Below are positions 1-8,605 of a stretch of DNA of 48,028 nucleotides, piece by piece. Below the pieces are notes generated by a model. That model was not told the origin of the DNA. It ran no database searches and was given only the letters and a program-made list of their open reading frames with translations. Position numbers and translations under genes: made by a program. The first letter of the stretch is position 1. Each line of letters starts with the position of its first letter. The DNA is from JAYRSJ01 sp041920215 (GTDB lineage: Bacteria > Pseudomonadota > Gammaproteobacteria > Burkholderiales > Burkholderiaceae_C): assembly GCA_041920215.1 (NCBI GenBank), contig JAYRSJ010000028.1, forward strand, positions 1 to 48,028. Direction: 5' to 3'.

Positions 1-1409
1 CCGACGACATCGTCGCCCTCACCACCGATCACGCCCGTGTGCTGAGTTCCGCCCAGCTGCGCGCCTTCGGCTCCGATCAGATCGCCGCCATCGCCACCGA
101 TGATGTTGCCGTGCTCAGCACAAGCGCCATCATCGGCCTGAGTTCAGATCAGATGGCTTACTTCAGCTCCGAGCAGTTGTCCGCATTCCAGACACAGCAC
201 CTCGCTGCCTTGAGCACGCGGCAGATTCTCGGCCTTGAAACGGATGATCTTCCCGGCCTCACAACCGACGGTATCCGCGCCCTGTCAACCGGAGCCATCC
301 GAGCCCTTGACAGCGATCAACTGGCGGCCCTTGGCTCCGAACAAATCGGCGCGCTGCACACGGCACAGATGGCCGCCCTGCGCAGTGACCAGATCGCCGG
401 CCTGGCGACAGACGACATCACAGCGTTGAGCACCGCCGATGTGGCAGTTCTCAGTTCCTCGACCATTGGAGCGCTGGCAACCGAGCAGTTCCGTGCTTTC
501 GGCTCCGACGATATCAAGGCCATCACCACGGCACAGGTTGCAGCGCTGACCACCGATCAGATCGCCAGCATCACGACCGAGCAAATCATCGGTCTGGATA
601 CCGCCGATATTGCCAAGATGAATATGGCGCAGGTGCAGGCCTTTGCCTCAGACACCATCGCAGCCATGACCACCGACCAAGCCAACGCCTGGTTCCTGGC
701 CACGCCCATCATGCTGGACCTGGACAACGACGGCATCGAGACCCTGGCGGCGGCCAACGGTGTGCAGTTCGATCTGCTGGGCCTGGGCCAGACCCATCAA
801 TGGGGCTGGGCAGCGGGCGGTGACGGCCTGCTGGCGATGGACCTGAACGGTGACGGCCAGATCAACGACGGTCGCGAGCTCTTCGGTGCCGGCACCCGCC
901 TGGCCGACGGTAGCCGCGCGGTCGATGGCTACGCCGCGATGGCCGCGCTGGACAGCAACGGCGATGGCAAGCTCACAGCCGACGACGAGAACTTCGGCAA
1001 GCTGCAGGTTTGGGTGGACCAGGATGCCGACGGCAAGACCGACGCCGGTGAACTCAGGCTGATCAGCGAGCACGGCATCACCGAGCTCAATCTGAATGCG
1101 CAGAAGGGCAGCGAGGTCGACAACGGCAACTTGGTGGGCCTGGTGTCCAGCTACACCCGCGCCGATGGCTCGAGCAGCACGCTCGCCGACGTCTGGTTCG
1201 CCAAGAACCGGCCGGAGGACGAGGCCGAGGCGGCCGCGGCCGAGGTGAAGCTCGGCGATGTGCTGACGGCAGCACCCTCCACGGCCCTGCCGGGCGCGGA
1301 GGCGGCGCCAGCCAGCGTGGCAAACGTCACGCCGGCACCGGCCGAGGCCTTCGTCAAGCCACGCCTGCCGGGTGAAGATGAGCATGGTGGCAACCTGCCG
1401 CTGATCTGA
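1..1409 (+). CDS. octapeptide-repeat secreted protein with Ca-binding-like C-terminal domain (5' end outside window)
   Basis: The reading frame is open from base 3, so the N-terminus lies upstream; the GTG at 39 is only an internal Val codon. Up to about base 690 the protein is a run of 8-residue units close to [S/T]-[S/T]-x-Q-[I/L]-x-A-[L/F], many with DD at positions 4-5. Then comes a roughly 170-residue domain with Asp/Asn/Gly motifs typical of calcium loops (DLDNDG, DLNGDGQINDGRE, DSNGDGKLTADDE, DQDADGKTDAGE). A Pro/Ala-rich linker leads to the C-terminus GGNLPLI. No Cys and no signal peptide is visible in the part present. This domain type occurs at the C-terminal end of large exported bacterial proteins. 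The next gene is a paralogue with the same layout, and a type I secretion system is encoded nearby. Likely an exported surface or matrix protein; its ligand is unknown. The missing N-terminus is the main uncertainty. Confidence 0.8.
   Translation, partial: DDIVALTTDHARVLSSAQLRAFGSDQIAAIATDDVAVLSTSAIIGLSSDQMAYFSSEQLSAFQTQHLAALSTRQILGLETDDLPGLTTDGIRALSTGAIRALDSDQLAALGSEQIGALHTAQMAALRSDQIAGLATDDITALSTADVAVLSSSTIGALATEQFRAFGSDDIKAITTAQVAALTTDQIASITTEQIIGLDTADIAKMNMAQVQAFASDTIAAMTTDQANAWFLATPIMLDLDNDGIETLAAANGVQFDLLGLGQTHQWGWAAGGDGLLAMDLNGDGQINDGRELFGAGTRLADGSRAVDGYAAMAALDSNGDGKLTADDENFGKLQVWVDQDADGKTDAGELRLISEHGITELNLNAQKGSEVDNGNLVGLVSSYTRADGSSSTLADVWFAKNRPEDEAEAAAAEVKLGDVLTAAPSTALPGAEAAPASVANVTPAPAEAFVKPRLPGEDEHGGNLPLI
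3..689 (+). repeat. 24-bp (8-residue) degenerate coding repeats, first repeat protein
   Basis: The translation keeps an 8-residue register from the window edge to just before the C-terminal domain. Units in this protein favour Thr, Asp and Ile (TTDQI-, ATDDV-, GSDDI-type), whereas the following gene favours Ser, Ala and Leu. DD-containing units begin at 93, 237, 405 and 501, an irregular spacing of 6, 7 and 4 units, so I see no second-order period here. The repeat extends beyond the left window edge. Confidence 0.85.
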
Positions 1410-1426
1410 GTCATCGGACCATGAAC

Positions 1427-1463
1427 CTGGCCCCTCTCCAGCGCAATGCCAGAGAGGGGCCAG
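1427..1463 (+). terminator. 12-bp perfect inverted repeat after the first repeat gene
   Basis: CTGGCCCCTCTC (1427-1438) and GAGAGGGGCCAG (1452-1463) are perfect complements around a 13-base loop, starting 18 bases after the stop codon. There is no T-run behind it, so it could be a weak or factor-dependent terminator, or an mRNA 3'-end stabiliser that lowers read-through into the next gene. Confidence 0.5.
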
Positions 1464-1517
1464 TGCTCAGCGAGCGACGACAGCCAGCCCCGGTAGTTCA
1501 ACCCTCATCAGCACGGC

Positions 1518-4500
1518 ATGGCCAGCATCGCAGCATTGACGCCCGAAGAGATCGCCAGGCTTGACAGCAAGCAGCTGGCGGCGCTGACGGCGGCCGACTG
1601 GGCGGAGCTGACGGCCGAACAGGTGGCTGCGCTGACCGTTGACCAGGTGGTCACGCTGCGCAGCACCACGATCAAGCGCATGGGCGACCGCATTGCCCTG
1701 CTCGAACAGGAAGACTTCCAGTCGCTCACCAGCGGCGCAGTTGCCGCCTTCAGCAGCGTGCAGCTGCAGGGGCTGAGCGTCGAGCAGGTGGCCCTGCTGA
1801 CGCCCGAGCAGATCAGCGCGCTCAAGGGCGCGCAGCTGCGTGTGCTGAGCCTGGAACAGATCGCCACCCTCGATGAGTCGCAGGTCGAGGCGATCAAGGG
1901 CAAGGAATTCAAGAGCCTGACGGCCGATCAGCTGCAGCAGTTCAGCCCCACCGAGCTGGGCATGCTGGGCAGCGTCGCGATGCGCAGTCTGACCGCGGGC
2001 CAGATGCGGGCACTCAGCGCCGAGCAGCTGCAGGGTTTCAGCGCCGAACAGCTGGGCTACCTGAGCTCGGCCCAGAGTGCGGGGCTGAGCTCGGCGCAGC
2101 TGGCCGGACTGGGAGCCGAATTCCTGCAGTCGCTGTCCAGCTCTGCGCTGCGCGGCCTCAGCGCCTCGGTGCTGGGCTCGCTGAGCGTCGAGCAGATCGG
2201 ACAGCTGGCGCCCAGCCAGATCGCGGCGCTGCAAAGCAATCAGATCCGGGCCCTGGGCGAGCTGGGGTTCGACGCACTCAATGCCGGCCAGCTGTCGGCA
2301 CTCAATTCCGCGCAGCTCAAGGGGCTCACCACCGCCCAGGTCCAGACGCTCAGCGCCGAGGATTTCGCGCAACTGCAGCCGCGCGCCGTCAACGGCCTGA
2401 GCGCGACCCAGGTCGCCGCGCTGTCGCCCGAACGGCTGCAGGAGTTCGGCGCCAACGAGATTTCGCGCTTCAATTCGGCGCAGGTCAGCCGCATGAGCAC
2501 GGCCCAGCTGGATGCGGTCAGTCCCGAGGCCCTGCAAGGCCTGCAGACGGCCGCACTGGCGGCGCTCAAGCCCCAGACCCTGCAGACCCTCAGCCCCGAG
2601 CAGTTGGCCAGCCTGCTGCCCGAGCAGATCCGCGCGCTGCGCACAAGCCAGCTCGCCGGCCTGGGCACCGAGACGCTGAACGCCCTCACCCCACAGCAAT
2701 TCGACCAGCTCAGCAGCAGCCAGCTGCGCGGCCTCAGCACCGCGCAGATCAGCGCGATGGAGCTGGACGATCTGGCGGCGCTGAACTCGGCCGATTTCAA
2801 GGCCCTGGCCAGCCAGCAGATAGCGGCCCTGGGTCTGGAGCAGTTGCAGACCCTCAGCGCTGCCCAGCTCGCCGGCATGGGCAGCAACCAGCTGCTGGGC
2901 GTGTCCACCGCCGCCATCGGGGCGATCAGCGTTGACGCGCTGCAGGGACTGTCGACCGCGGCCATCGCCGGCTTGCGCAGCCAGCAGCTGGCGGCGATGA
3001 GTGATGAGCAGCTGCAGTCGCTCAACAGCGCCCAGCTGCGGGGCTTAAGCACCCGGCAGCTGCAGCAACTCAGCAGCGAAGACCTGAATGCGCTCAGCGA
3101 AAGCCAGTTTGCCGCGCTCAGCAGCCGACAGATCCAGGCCTTGAGCACCAGCCAGTTCGCCGCACTGGAGCTCGGTGATCTGGCCGCCATCAGCACCCAG
3201 GCCTTTCGAGCGCTCGGCTCCCAACAGCTGGCTGCACTGTCAGGCGAACAGCTGCAAAGCCTGGCGACGGCCCAGCTGCACGCGATGGGCTCGCGCCAGA
3301 TCATCGGACTGAGCACCGAGCAGCTCGATCTGCTGGCCCCCGAGGCGCTGGCAGCACTGAGCAGCGCAGGCCTGCGGGGTCTGAGTGCCGCCCAGCTTGC
3401 CAGCCTGAGTGCGGAGCAGCTCAATGCCCTGGCCAGCCAGCAGATACAGGCCCTCAGCAGCTTGCAGATCCGCTCGCTGGGTGCCAGCGGCCTGGACGCG
3501 CTCAGCGCCGAGCAGCTGTTCGCGCTGACCTCGGCCCAGCTGCGCGGCCTGTCCACCGAGCAGCTGCAAAGCCTCAGTGGCGAAGACTTCATGGCGATGC
3601 GGACCAGCAGCCTGCGTGGCCTGACAGCCCAGCAGGTGGCAGCGATCAGCGTCGAGCGGCTGCAGGAGTTCAGTGCCGATCAGGTCGCCATCTTCAACTC
3701 CAGCCAGCTGCTGGCGATGAGCACCGCCCAGCTGGCCGCCCTCACCCCGGAAGCCATCCAGGGTCTTAGCACCTCGGCCTTGCGGGCGCTCAGCGCCAGC
3801 ACCCTGGGTGGCTTGTCGGCCGAGCAGCTGCTGGCCCTGCAGCCGGCGCAGATCGCCGCGCTCAGCTCGGCCCAGCTGCAGGGTTTGAGTCCGGAGACCC
3901 TCAATGCGCTGAGCCCCGACCAGTTCGCCCAGCTCAGCAGCGCCCAGCTGCGCGGCCTGAGCACCCGCCAGATCGCGGCCCTGGAGCTGGAGGATCTGGC
4001 CGGGCTGAGCCCTGCCTCGCTGCGTGCGATCAGCAGCCAGCAGCTGGCCGCGCTGAGCACCGAGCAGCTGCAGGCCCTGCAGCTGGAACAATGGAACGCG
4101 CTGAGTTCTGTCCAATTGGCCGGCCTCAGCAGCACCCAGCTGGCCTCGCTGAGCGAGGAGGCCTTGCAGGCCCTGGCGCCCAAGGCACTGGCCGGACTGG
4201 CCAGCCGTCAGCTCCAGACCCTGAGCGAAGAGCAGCTGCGGGCCCTGACGCCGGAGCAGCTGGCCGCGCTGAGCACGGCCCAGCTGCAGTCGCTGGGCAC
4301 CAGCCAGCTCAATGCGCTGACGCCGGAACAGTTTGCCGGCATGTCGAGCCGGCAGCTGGCGGCACTTCGGCCCCAGCAGGTTGCGGCGCTCGAAACCGAG
4401 GACCTGGCCGCCATCACGCCCGCAGCGCTGCGCAGCCTGGGTTCGCAGCAGCTCGCCGCGCTCAATGGCGACCAGCTGCGTGCGCTCGACGAGGCGCAGC

Positions 4501-7500
4501 TGGGCGTGCTGGGTTCGCGCCAGCTGATCGGCCTGACCGTGGCCCAGGTCGCCGAGCTGCGGCCCGACCAGATTGCTGACCTCAGCACGGCCGCCCTGAA
4601 GGGCTTGCGCTCGCCGCAGCTGCAGCAGCTCAGCGCCGAGCAGCTGCAGGCGCTGAGCCCGGAGCAAATCCGCTCACTGGGCTCGGCACAGCTGCAGGCG
4701 CTGACCGCGGATCAGATCGGCGGGCTGCTGCCCGACCAGTGGGCGCAGCTCAGCTCCAAGCAGTTCGGCGGCCTGCCGTCGAGCTGGTTCGCGGCACTCA
4801 GCGGCGAACGCATCGCCGATTTCGGCAGCGCCGGCATCCGCACGCTCAGCACCGCGCAGGTGGCAGCGCTGAATGCCGACCAGATTCCCTGGCTCAGCAG
4901 CACACAGCTGGCGCTGCTGAGCTCGGCCCAGCTGCGGGCGATCAGCCCGGAAGAGCTGGCAGCGATAGACCCCGCCAAGCTGGCTGCCCTGTCCACTGCC
5001 GCGATGCGCGGTCTCAGTGCCGCGCAGATCGAGGGCATCGATGCCGCCCAGTGGTATGCAATGCGCAGCGACCAGATCGCGGTGCTGAGCACCGCCCAGC
5101 TGCGCGCGATGGAAACCACCGACCTGAGCGCATTGGGCACGCTGCACTTCAGCGTGCTGAGCAGCCTGCAGGTCGGTGCGCTGAGCCCGGCCCAGCTGGC
5201 CGCGGTGGAGATCGAGGACCTGAGTGCCCTCAGTGCGGCCGGCCTGCGCGGGCTGCGGCCGGCCAGCCTGGCCGCGCTGGATGACGGCCAGCTGCAGGCG
5301 CTCAGCAGCGTGCAACTGGCCGCGCTGTCCAGCAGCCAGCTGCTGGCGCTCAGCCCGACCCAGCTCGCGCTGCTGGTCGGCGAGGATGTGGCAGCCTTGT
5401 CCACCGCGACGCTGCGTGCCCTCGATGGCGAGCGCTTCGCGGCGCTGGAGATCAGCCAGCTGCAGGCCCTGCGACCGGCCCAGATCGCCAGCCTCGGCTC
5501 CCAAGCGCTGCAGACCTTGATCGCCGACGAGCTCAATGCCTTGAGTACCGAGCAGCTCGGCGCCCTGGGGTCGGCACAGATCCGCTTCATCGAGGCCGCC
5601 GAACTGGCCGGTCTGAACCCCGCCAGCCTGGGTGCCTTGTCCACCCAGGTGATACGCGGCTTCTCGACCGAACAGATCGAGCAGCTCACCGCCGAGCAGA
5701 TGCAGGGCCTGAGCAGCCAGCAGCTGCTGGGTCTGAGTGCCGAGCAGCTGCGCGCCATCGAGCCTGCCGACCTCAATGCGCTGTTCCCCGAGCAGCTGGC
5801 GGTGCTGGGCAGTGCCCAGTTCGCCGCCTTGAGCACCGGCCAGGTGCAGTCGCTGACGCCGGCCAACATCATCAATCTGTCGACCCAGTTCCTTGCCGGC
5901 CTGGGCAGCGACGACATCAGCGTGCTGGATGCCCCCCAGATCGCCGAGCTGACCAGCCAGCAGCTGCTGGCGCTGGGCAGCCAGCATGCCGGTGGCTGGA
6001 GCGCCGATCAGCTGGCCGCCATCCTGCCCCAGCATGTGCCCGGTCTCCCGACCGCCCTGCTGGCCCGGCTGGGCAGCGAGCAGGCGGCCGGCCTGAGCTA
6101 CGACCAGATCATCGGCCTGAACACCCAGCAGCTGCGTGCCTTCAACACCGCCGCCGTTGCCAGCCTGGGCAGCGACGGTCTGGCCGCCCTGTCCTCCGAG
6201 CAGCTCTCGGCCTTCAGCAGCAGCCAGTTCAGGGCCTTGAGCAGCGATCAGCTCGGCGCGCTGGACGGCGAGGACTGGTCGCGCCTGAGCACAACCCTGG
6301 TACGCAGCCTGAGTTCGGAGCAGCTGGGCTTCATCGCGCCCGACGAGCTCGCGCAGATGCAGCCGCAGCAGATCGGCCTGCTGACCTCGACGCAGCTGGT
6401 CGGGCTGAACACCGAGCAGGTCAGCGCCATGCTGACCGAGCAGCTGGTGGCACTGCTGCCCGGCCATCTCAAATACCTGGGCACCGAGCAGTTCGAGGCG
6501 CTCAGCGGCGATCAACTGGCCAGTCTGAGCAGTGCCCAGTTCGCCCAGCTCAGTTCGGCCCAGCTACCGCTGATCAGCGCGGCCGAGATCCAGCAGCTGC
6601 GCGGTGATCAGCTGGCTGCGCTGAGCTGCCGCCAGATTGGCGCCTTCAACACCGAGCAGATTGCCGCGCTGGGCAGCGAGCAGATCGCCGCGCTGACGCC
6701 CACACAGTTCGACGGTCTGACGACCACCCAGATCCAGGCCCTGAGCGCCGCGGCGATCGCCGGTTTGGAGACGGCAGACATCCTCAGCCTGAGCAAGCTG
6801 CAGACCGATGCGATGAGCTCGGACCAGATCGCTGCGCTCAGCGGTGCCCAGATCGACGCCTTTCTATCGGTCTCGCCGCTGGTGCTGGACCTGGACGGCA
6901 ACGGCGTGCAAACCCTGGCCTCGAGCGAGGGCGTGCAGTTCGATCTGCTCGGCACCGGCCGGCAGCAGCAGTGGGGCTGGGTGGGGCCGGGCGATGGTCT
7001 GCTGGTGCGCGACCTGAATGGCAACGGCGCCATCGACGACGGACGCGAGCTGTTCGGCCAGGGCACCCAGCTGGCCACGGGCCAGCGCGCCGGCGACGGC
7101 TTTGTCGCGCTGGCCGATCTGGACGGCAACGGCGACGGCCGCATCAATGCCGCGGACGCCGGCTTCGACACGCTGCAGGTCTGGGTCGACACCGACCAGA
7201 ACGGCATCAGCGCCGCCAGCGAGCTGTTCGGCCTGGCCCAGCTGGGCATCGTCGAGTTCGATCTGAACTTCGAGCGCGACGGCCGCGCCAGTGCCGACAA
7301 CACCGTCGGTCTGGTGGCCAGCTATACCGACAGCAGTGGGCTTCAGCATGAGCTGGCCGATGTCTGGTTCAGCAAGCATGTCGGCGAGGTCGCAGCGCCA
7401 CCGGCCCTGAGCGAGTTGCTGCAGGCTCCAACCCAGTTACCCGGTGCTGCCGGCAGCCCGCCGGTCCCTGAGCCAGCGCCGCTGCCGCCCGCCGCCGGCT

Positions 7501-7559
7501 GGCAGGCCGCACCGCGCCGTCCCTGGGATGAGGATGCGGCCCTGCCGCCCTTGATCTAG
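1518..7559 (+). CDS. giant octapeptide-repeat secreted protein with Ca-binding-like C-terminal domain
   Basis: 2,013 residues. Residues 8-1782 form about 222 consecutive 8-residue units near [S/T]-[S/T/P]-x-Q-[L/I]-x-A-L; one unit (56-62) has only 7. Ser/Thr followed three residues later by Gln/Glu/Asp resembles a helix N-capping box, so each unit may be a short helical turn of a solenoid (inference). Residues 1787 to about 1940 carry Asp/Asn/Gly loops (DLDGNG, DLNGNGAIDDGRE, DLDGNGDGRINAAD, DTDQNG). A Pro/Ala linker and the tail ALPPLI follow. There is no N-terminal signal peptide or membrane segment, only one Cys, and no GGxGxD RTX nonapeptides. That suits a type I secretion substrate with a C-terminal signal, and the exporter genes lie at 14585-19741. 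Its C-terminal domain is clearly paralogous to that of the preceding gene. The ATG at 1518 lacks a clear ribosome-binding site. Probably a surface or matrix adhesin; the ligand is unknown. Confidence 0.85.
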   Translation: MASIAALTPEEIARLDSKQLAALTAADWAELTAEQVAALTVDQVVTLRSTTIKRMGDRIALLEQEDFQSLTSGAVAAFSSVQLQGLSVEQVALLTPEQISALKGAQLRVLSLEQIATLDESQVEAIKGKEFKSLTADQLQQFSPTELGMLGSVAMRSLTAGQMRALSAEQLQGFSAEQLGYLSSAQSAGLSSAQLAGLGAEFLQSLSSSALRGLSASVLGSLSVEQIGQLAPSQIAALQSNQIRALGELGFDALNAGQLSALNSAQLKGLTTAQVQTLSAEDFAQLQPRAVNGLSATQVAALSPERLQEFGANEISRFNSAQVSRMSTAQLDAVSPEALQGLQTAALAALKPQTLQTLSPEQLASLLPEQIRALRTSQLAGLGTETLNALTPQQFDQLSSSQLRGLSTAQISAMELDDLAALNSADFKALASQQIAALGLEQLQTLSAAQLAGMGSNQLLGVSTAAIGAISVDALQGLSTAAIAGLRSQQLAAMSDEQLQSLNSAQLRGLSTRQLQQLSSEDLNALSESQFAALSSRQIQALSTSQFAALELGDLAAISTQAFRALGSQQLAALSGEQLQSLATAQLHAMGSRQIIGLSTEQLDLLAPEALAALSSAGLRGLSAAQLASLSAEQLNALASQQIQALSSLQIRSLGASGLDALSAEQLFALTSAQLRGLSTEQLQSLSGEDFMAMRTSSLRGLTAQQVAAISVERLQEFSADQVAIFNSSQLLAMSTAQLAALTPEAIQGLSTSALRALSASTLGGLSAEQLLALQPAQIAALSSAQLQGLSPETLNALSPDQFAQLSSAQLRGLSTRQIAALELEDLAGLSPASLRAISSQQLAALSTEQLQALQLEQWNALSSVQLAGLSSTQLASLSEEALQALAPKALAGLASRQLQTLSEEQLRALTPEQLAALSTAQLQSLGTSQLNALTPEQFAGMSSRQLAALRPQQVAALETEDLAAITPAALRSLGSQQLAALNGDQLRALDEAQLGVLGSRQLIGLTVAQVAELRPDQIADLSTAALKGLRSPQLQQLSAEQLQALSPEQIRSLGSAQLQALTADQIGGLLPDQWAQLSSKQFGGLPSSWFAALSGERIADFGSAGIRTLSTAQVAALNADQIPWLSSTQLALLSSAQLRAISPEELAAIDPAKLAALSTAAMRGLSAAQIEGIDAAQWYAMRSDQIAVLSTAQLRAMETTDLSALGTLHFSVLSSLQVGALSPAQLAAVEIEDLSALSAAGLRGLRPASLAALDDGQLQALSSVQLAALSSSQLLALSPTQLALLVGEDVAALSTATLRALDGERFAALEISQLQALRPAQIASLGSQALQTLIADELNALSTEQLGALGSAQIRFIEAAELAGLNPASLGALSTQVIRGFSTEQIEQLTAEQMQGLSSQQLLGLSAEQLRAIEPADLNALFPEQLAVLGSAQFAALSTGQVQSLTPANIINLSTQFLAGLGSDDISVLDAPQIAELTSQQLLALGSQHAGGWSADQLAAILPQHVPGLPTALLARLGSEQAAGLSYDQIIGLNTQQLRAFNTAAVASLGSDGLAALSSEQLSAFSSSQFRALSSDQLGALDGEDWSRLSTTLVRSLSSEQLGFIAPDELAQMQPQQIGLLTSTQLVGLNTEQVSAMLTEQLVALLPGHLKYLGTEQFEALSGDQLASLSSAQFAQLSSAQLPLISAAEIQQLRGDQLAALSCRQIGAFNTEQIAALGSEQIAALTPTQFDGLTTTQIQALSAAAIAGLETADILSLSKLQTDAMSSDQIAALSGAQIDAFLSVSPLVLDLDGNGVQTLASSEGVQFDLLGTGRQQQWGWVGPGDGLLVRDLNGNGAIDDGRELFGQGTQLATGQRAGDGFVALADLDGNGDGRINAADAGFDTLQVWVDTDQNGISAASELFGLAQLGIVEFDLNFERDGRASADNTVGLVASYTDSSGLQHELADVWFSKHVGEVAAPPALSELLQAPTQLPGAAGSPPVPEPAPLPPAAGWQAAPRRPWDEDAALPPLI
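1539..6863 (+). repeat. about 222 tandem 24-bp coding units
   Basis: The 8-residue register runs from T8 to F1782 with a single one-residue slip at residues 56-62. Codons are diverged between units, but strings such as CAGCTGCGCGGCCTGAGCAC recur many times, so unit gain and loss by recombination is plausible. The even spacing also produces long spurious open frames on the opposite strand. This is a protein repeat and not a CRISPR array: there are no unique spacers between identical repeats. Confidence 0.92.
2352..5615 (+). repeat. second-order 408-bp repeat (17 octads, 136 residues)
   Basis: Within the octad array a marker unit, E-[L/T/I]-[D/E/G/T]-D-L or its relative x-G/A-E-[D/R]-F/I, starts at 2352, 2760, 3168, 3576, 3984, 4392, 4800 and 5208, exactly 408 bases apart. 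Flanking octads agree in register. Before the marker come units like LNALxPxQF and LSSxQLRGLSTxQ; after it come FRALxSQQLAAL-type units. Units starting at 2352 and 3576 are especially alike (both contain ERLQEF and ETLNAL), hinting at a further 1,224-bp (3 x 408) step. After 5208 the next marker is at 5592, one octad early, and the register is then lost. Confidence 0.75.
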
Positions 7560-7657
7560 CCGTTCGAGCCCCCGAGCAGGTGCTGATCCGGCGATTGCCC
7601 GTCCGGCGATCTGCTCGAATAACTGCAGCAACAACAACACAGAGGCAGGACTGAAGC

Positions 7658-8590
7658 ATGGCCGGAGGCTTGGCGGTGGTCGCGATGGTGCGCGACGAGG
7701 CCGATGTGATCGAGCTCTTCGTGCGCATCAACGCCCGTAGCGTCGACCATCTCTATCTGATCGACCATGACAGCCGCGACACCACCCGCGAGCTGCTGAT
7801 GCGGCTGCGGGCCGAGGGTCTGCCGCTGAGCCTGCTGGAGCGCCAGGGCGAGTTTCAGCAGGCCAGCGCGCTGAGCCATATGTGCCGCCGCATTGCCGCC
7901 CAGCGCTACGACTACATCATCCCGCTGGATGCCGACGAGTTCCTGCCACTGCCGCGCCAGGCCCTGCTGGACCTGCTGCAGCGGCAAGTCCCCGCCGGCC
8001 ACTGCGGCTTTCTGCCCTGGCGCAATCACGGCCCCGTCTCGCTGGACTGGGAGCGCTCGGCCGCCCCGCTGTACGAGTTGATGCGGCCCTGCAGCAGCGA
8101 AGGCCAGGCGCGCTACAAGGTGGTGATTCCAGGCGAGCTGGCCGCGGGCTGCGTCCTGTCCGAGGGCAATCATCTGGTGCGCCACCAGGACGACCAGAGC
8201 TGGCGGCCGGCCGCCATCCTGAGCCAGCCCCTGCTGCATGCCCCGGTGCGCAGCAGCGCCCAGATCGCGGCCAGGGCCCTGCTGGGCAGCATGATGCTGA
8301 TGCTCAAGCCCAACCGCCTGCCGCAGGAGGGCGAGCACTGGGACCGTTTGGCCGCCACCGTGGCCGCCAGCGGCTATCGCCTGGACCTGGCCCAGCTGCA
8401 GGAGATGCTGCGTCTCTACACCAGCCATCCGGCCGGCAGCCCCATCGTTCTGGATCATGCAGCGCCAGGCATAGGCCTGCCGGAGGACAGGCTGCGCTGG
8501 CCCGAGCTGGCGCGCGCCTCGCTGGAAGGTCGGCTGCATCGCTTCGCGCTGGGCCTGTGCGAACGCCTGGCTGCCAGCCGTCCGGCCTGA
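7658..8590 (+). CDS. family 2-like glycosyltransferase (Glyco_tranf_2_4 type)
   Basis: 310 residues. The N-terminus (GLAVVAMVRDEADVIEL) and the metal-binding DAD at residues 91-93 (in PLDADEFLPLP) are the hallmarks of a GT-A-fold glycosyltransferase of the 'glycosyl transferase family 2, DxD' type, which moves a sugar from a nucleotide-sugar donor in the cytoplasm. No membrane segment is visible. The gene follows the giant repeat protein by 98 bases and precedes a sugar N-acetyltransferase by 15 bases, so all three may be co-transcribed. A sequence like AGGCAGGA lies just before the ATG. The context suggests that it builds a glycan on the repeat protein or a polysaccharide of the same cluster; donor and acceptor are unknown. 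The -1/+2 frame ORFs here are shadows. Confidence 0.8.
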   Translation: MAGGLAVVAMVRDEADVIELFVRINARSVDHLYLIDHDSRDTTRELLMRLRAEGLPLSLLERQGEFQQASALSHMCRRIAAQRYDYIIPLDADEFLPLPRQALLDLLQRQVPAGHCGFLPWRNHGPVSLDWERSAAPLYELMRPCSSEGQARYKVVIPGELAAGCVLSEGNHLVRHQDDQSWRPAAILSQPLLHAPVRSSAQIAARALLGSMMLMLKPNRLPQEGEHWDRLAATVAASGYRLDLAQLQEMLRLYTSHPAGSPIVLDHAAPGIGLPEDRLRWPELARASLEGRLHRFALGLCERLAASRPA

Positions 8591-8605
8591 GGCTATGCTG
8601 AGCCC

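Noticed and set aside
1467..6515. Long open frames on the - strand opposite the repeat protein (410, 450, 475 and 613 residues)
   Set aside because: They mirror the 24-base codon periodicity of the + strand gene, have Leu/Gln/Arg/Ala-rich low-complexity translations, overlap each other and show no domain.
1539..6863. CRISPR-like even spacing of short repeats
   Set aside because: The spacing of 24 bases is wholly coding, repeats are degenerate and there are no unique spacers or cas genes.
7573..7617. Inverted repeat CGAGCAG...CTGCTCG after the giant repeat gene
   Set aside because: Arms of seven bases with a loop over 30 bases and no T-run are too weak to call a terminator.
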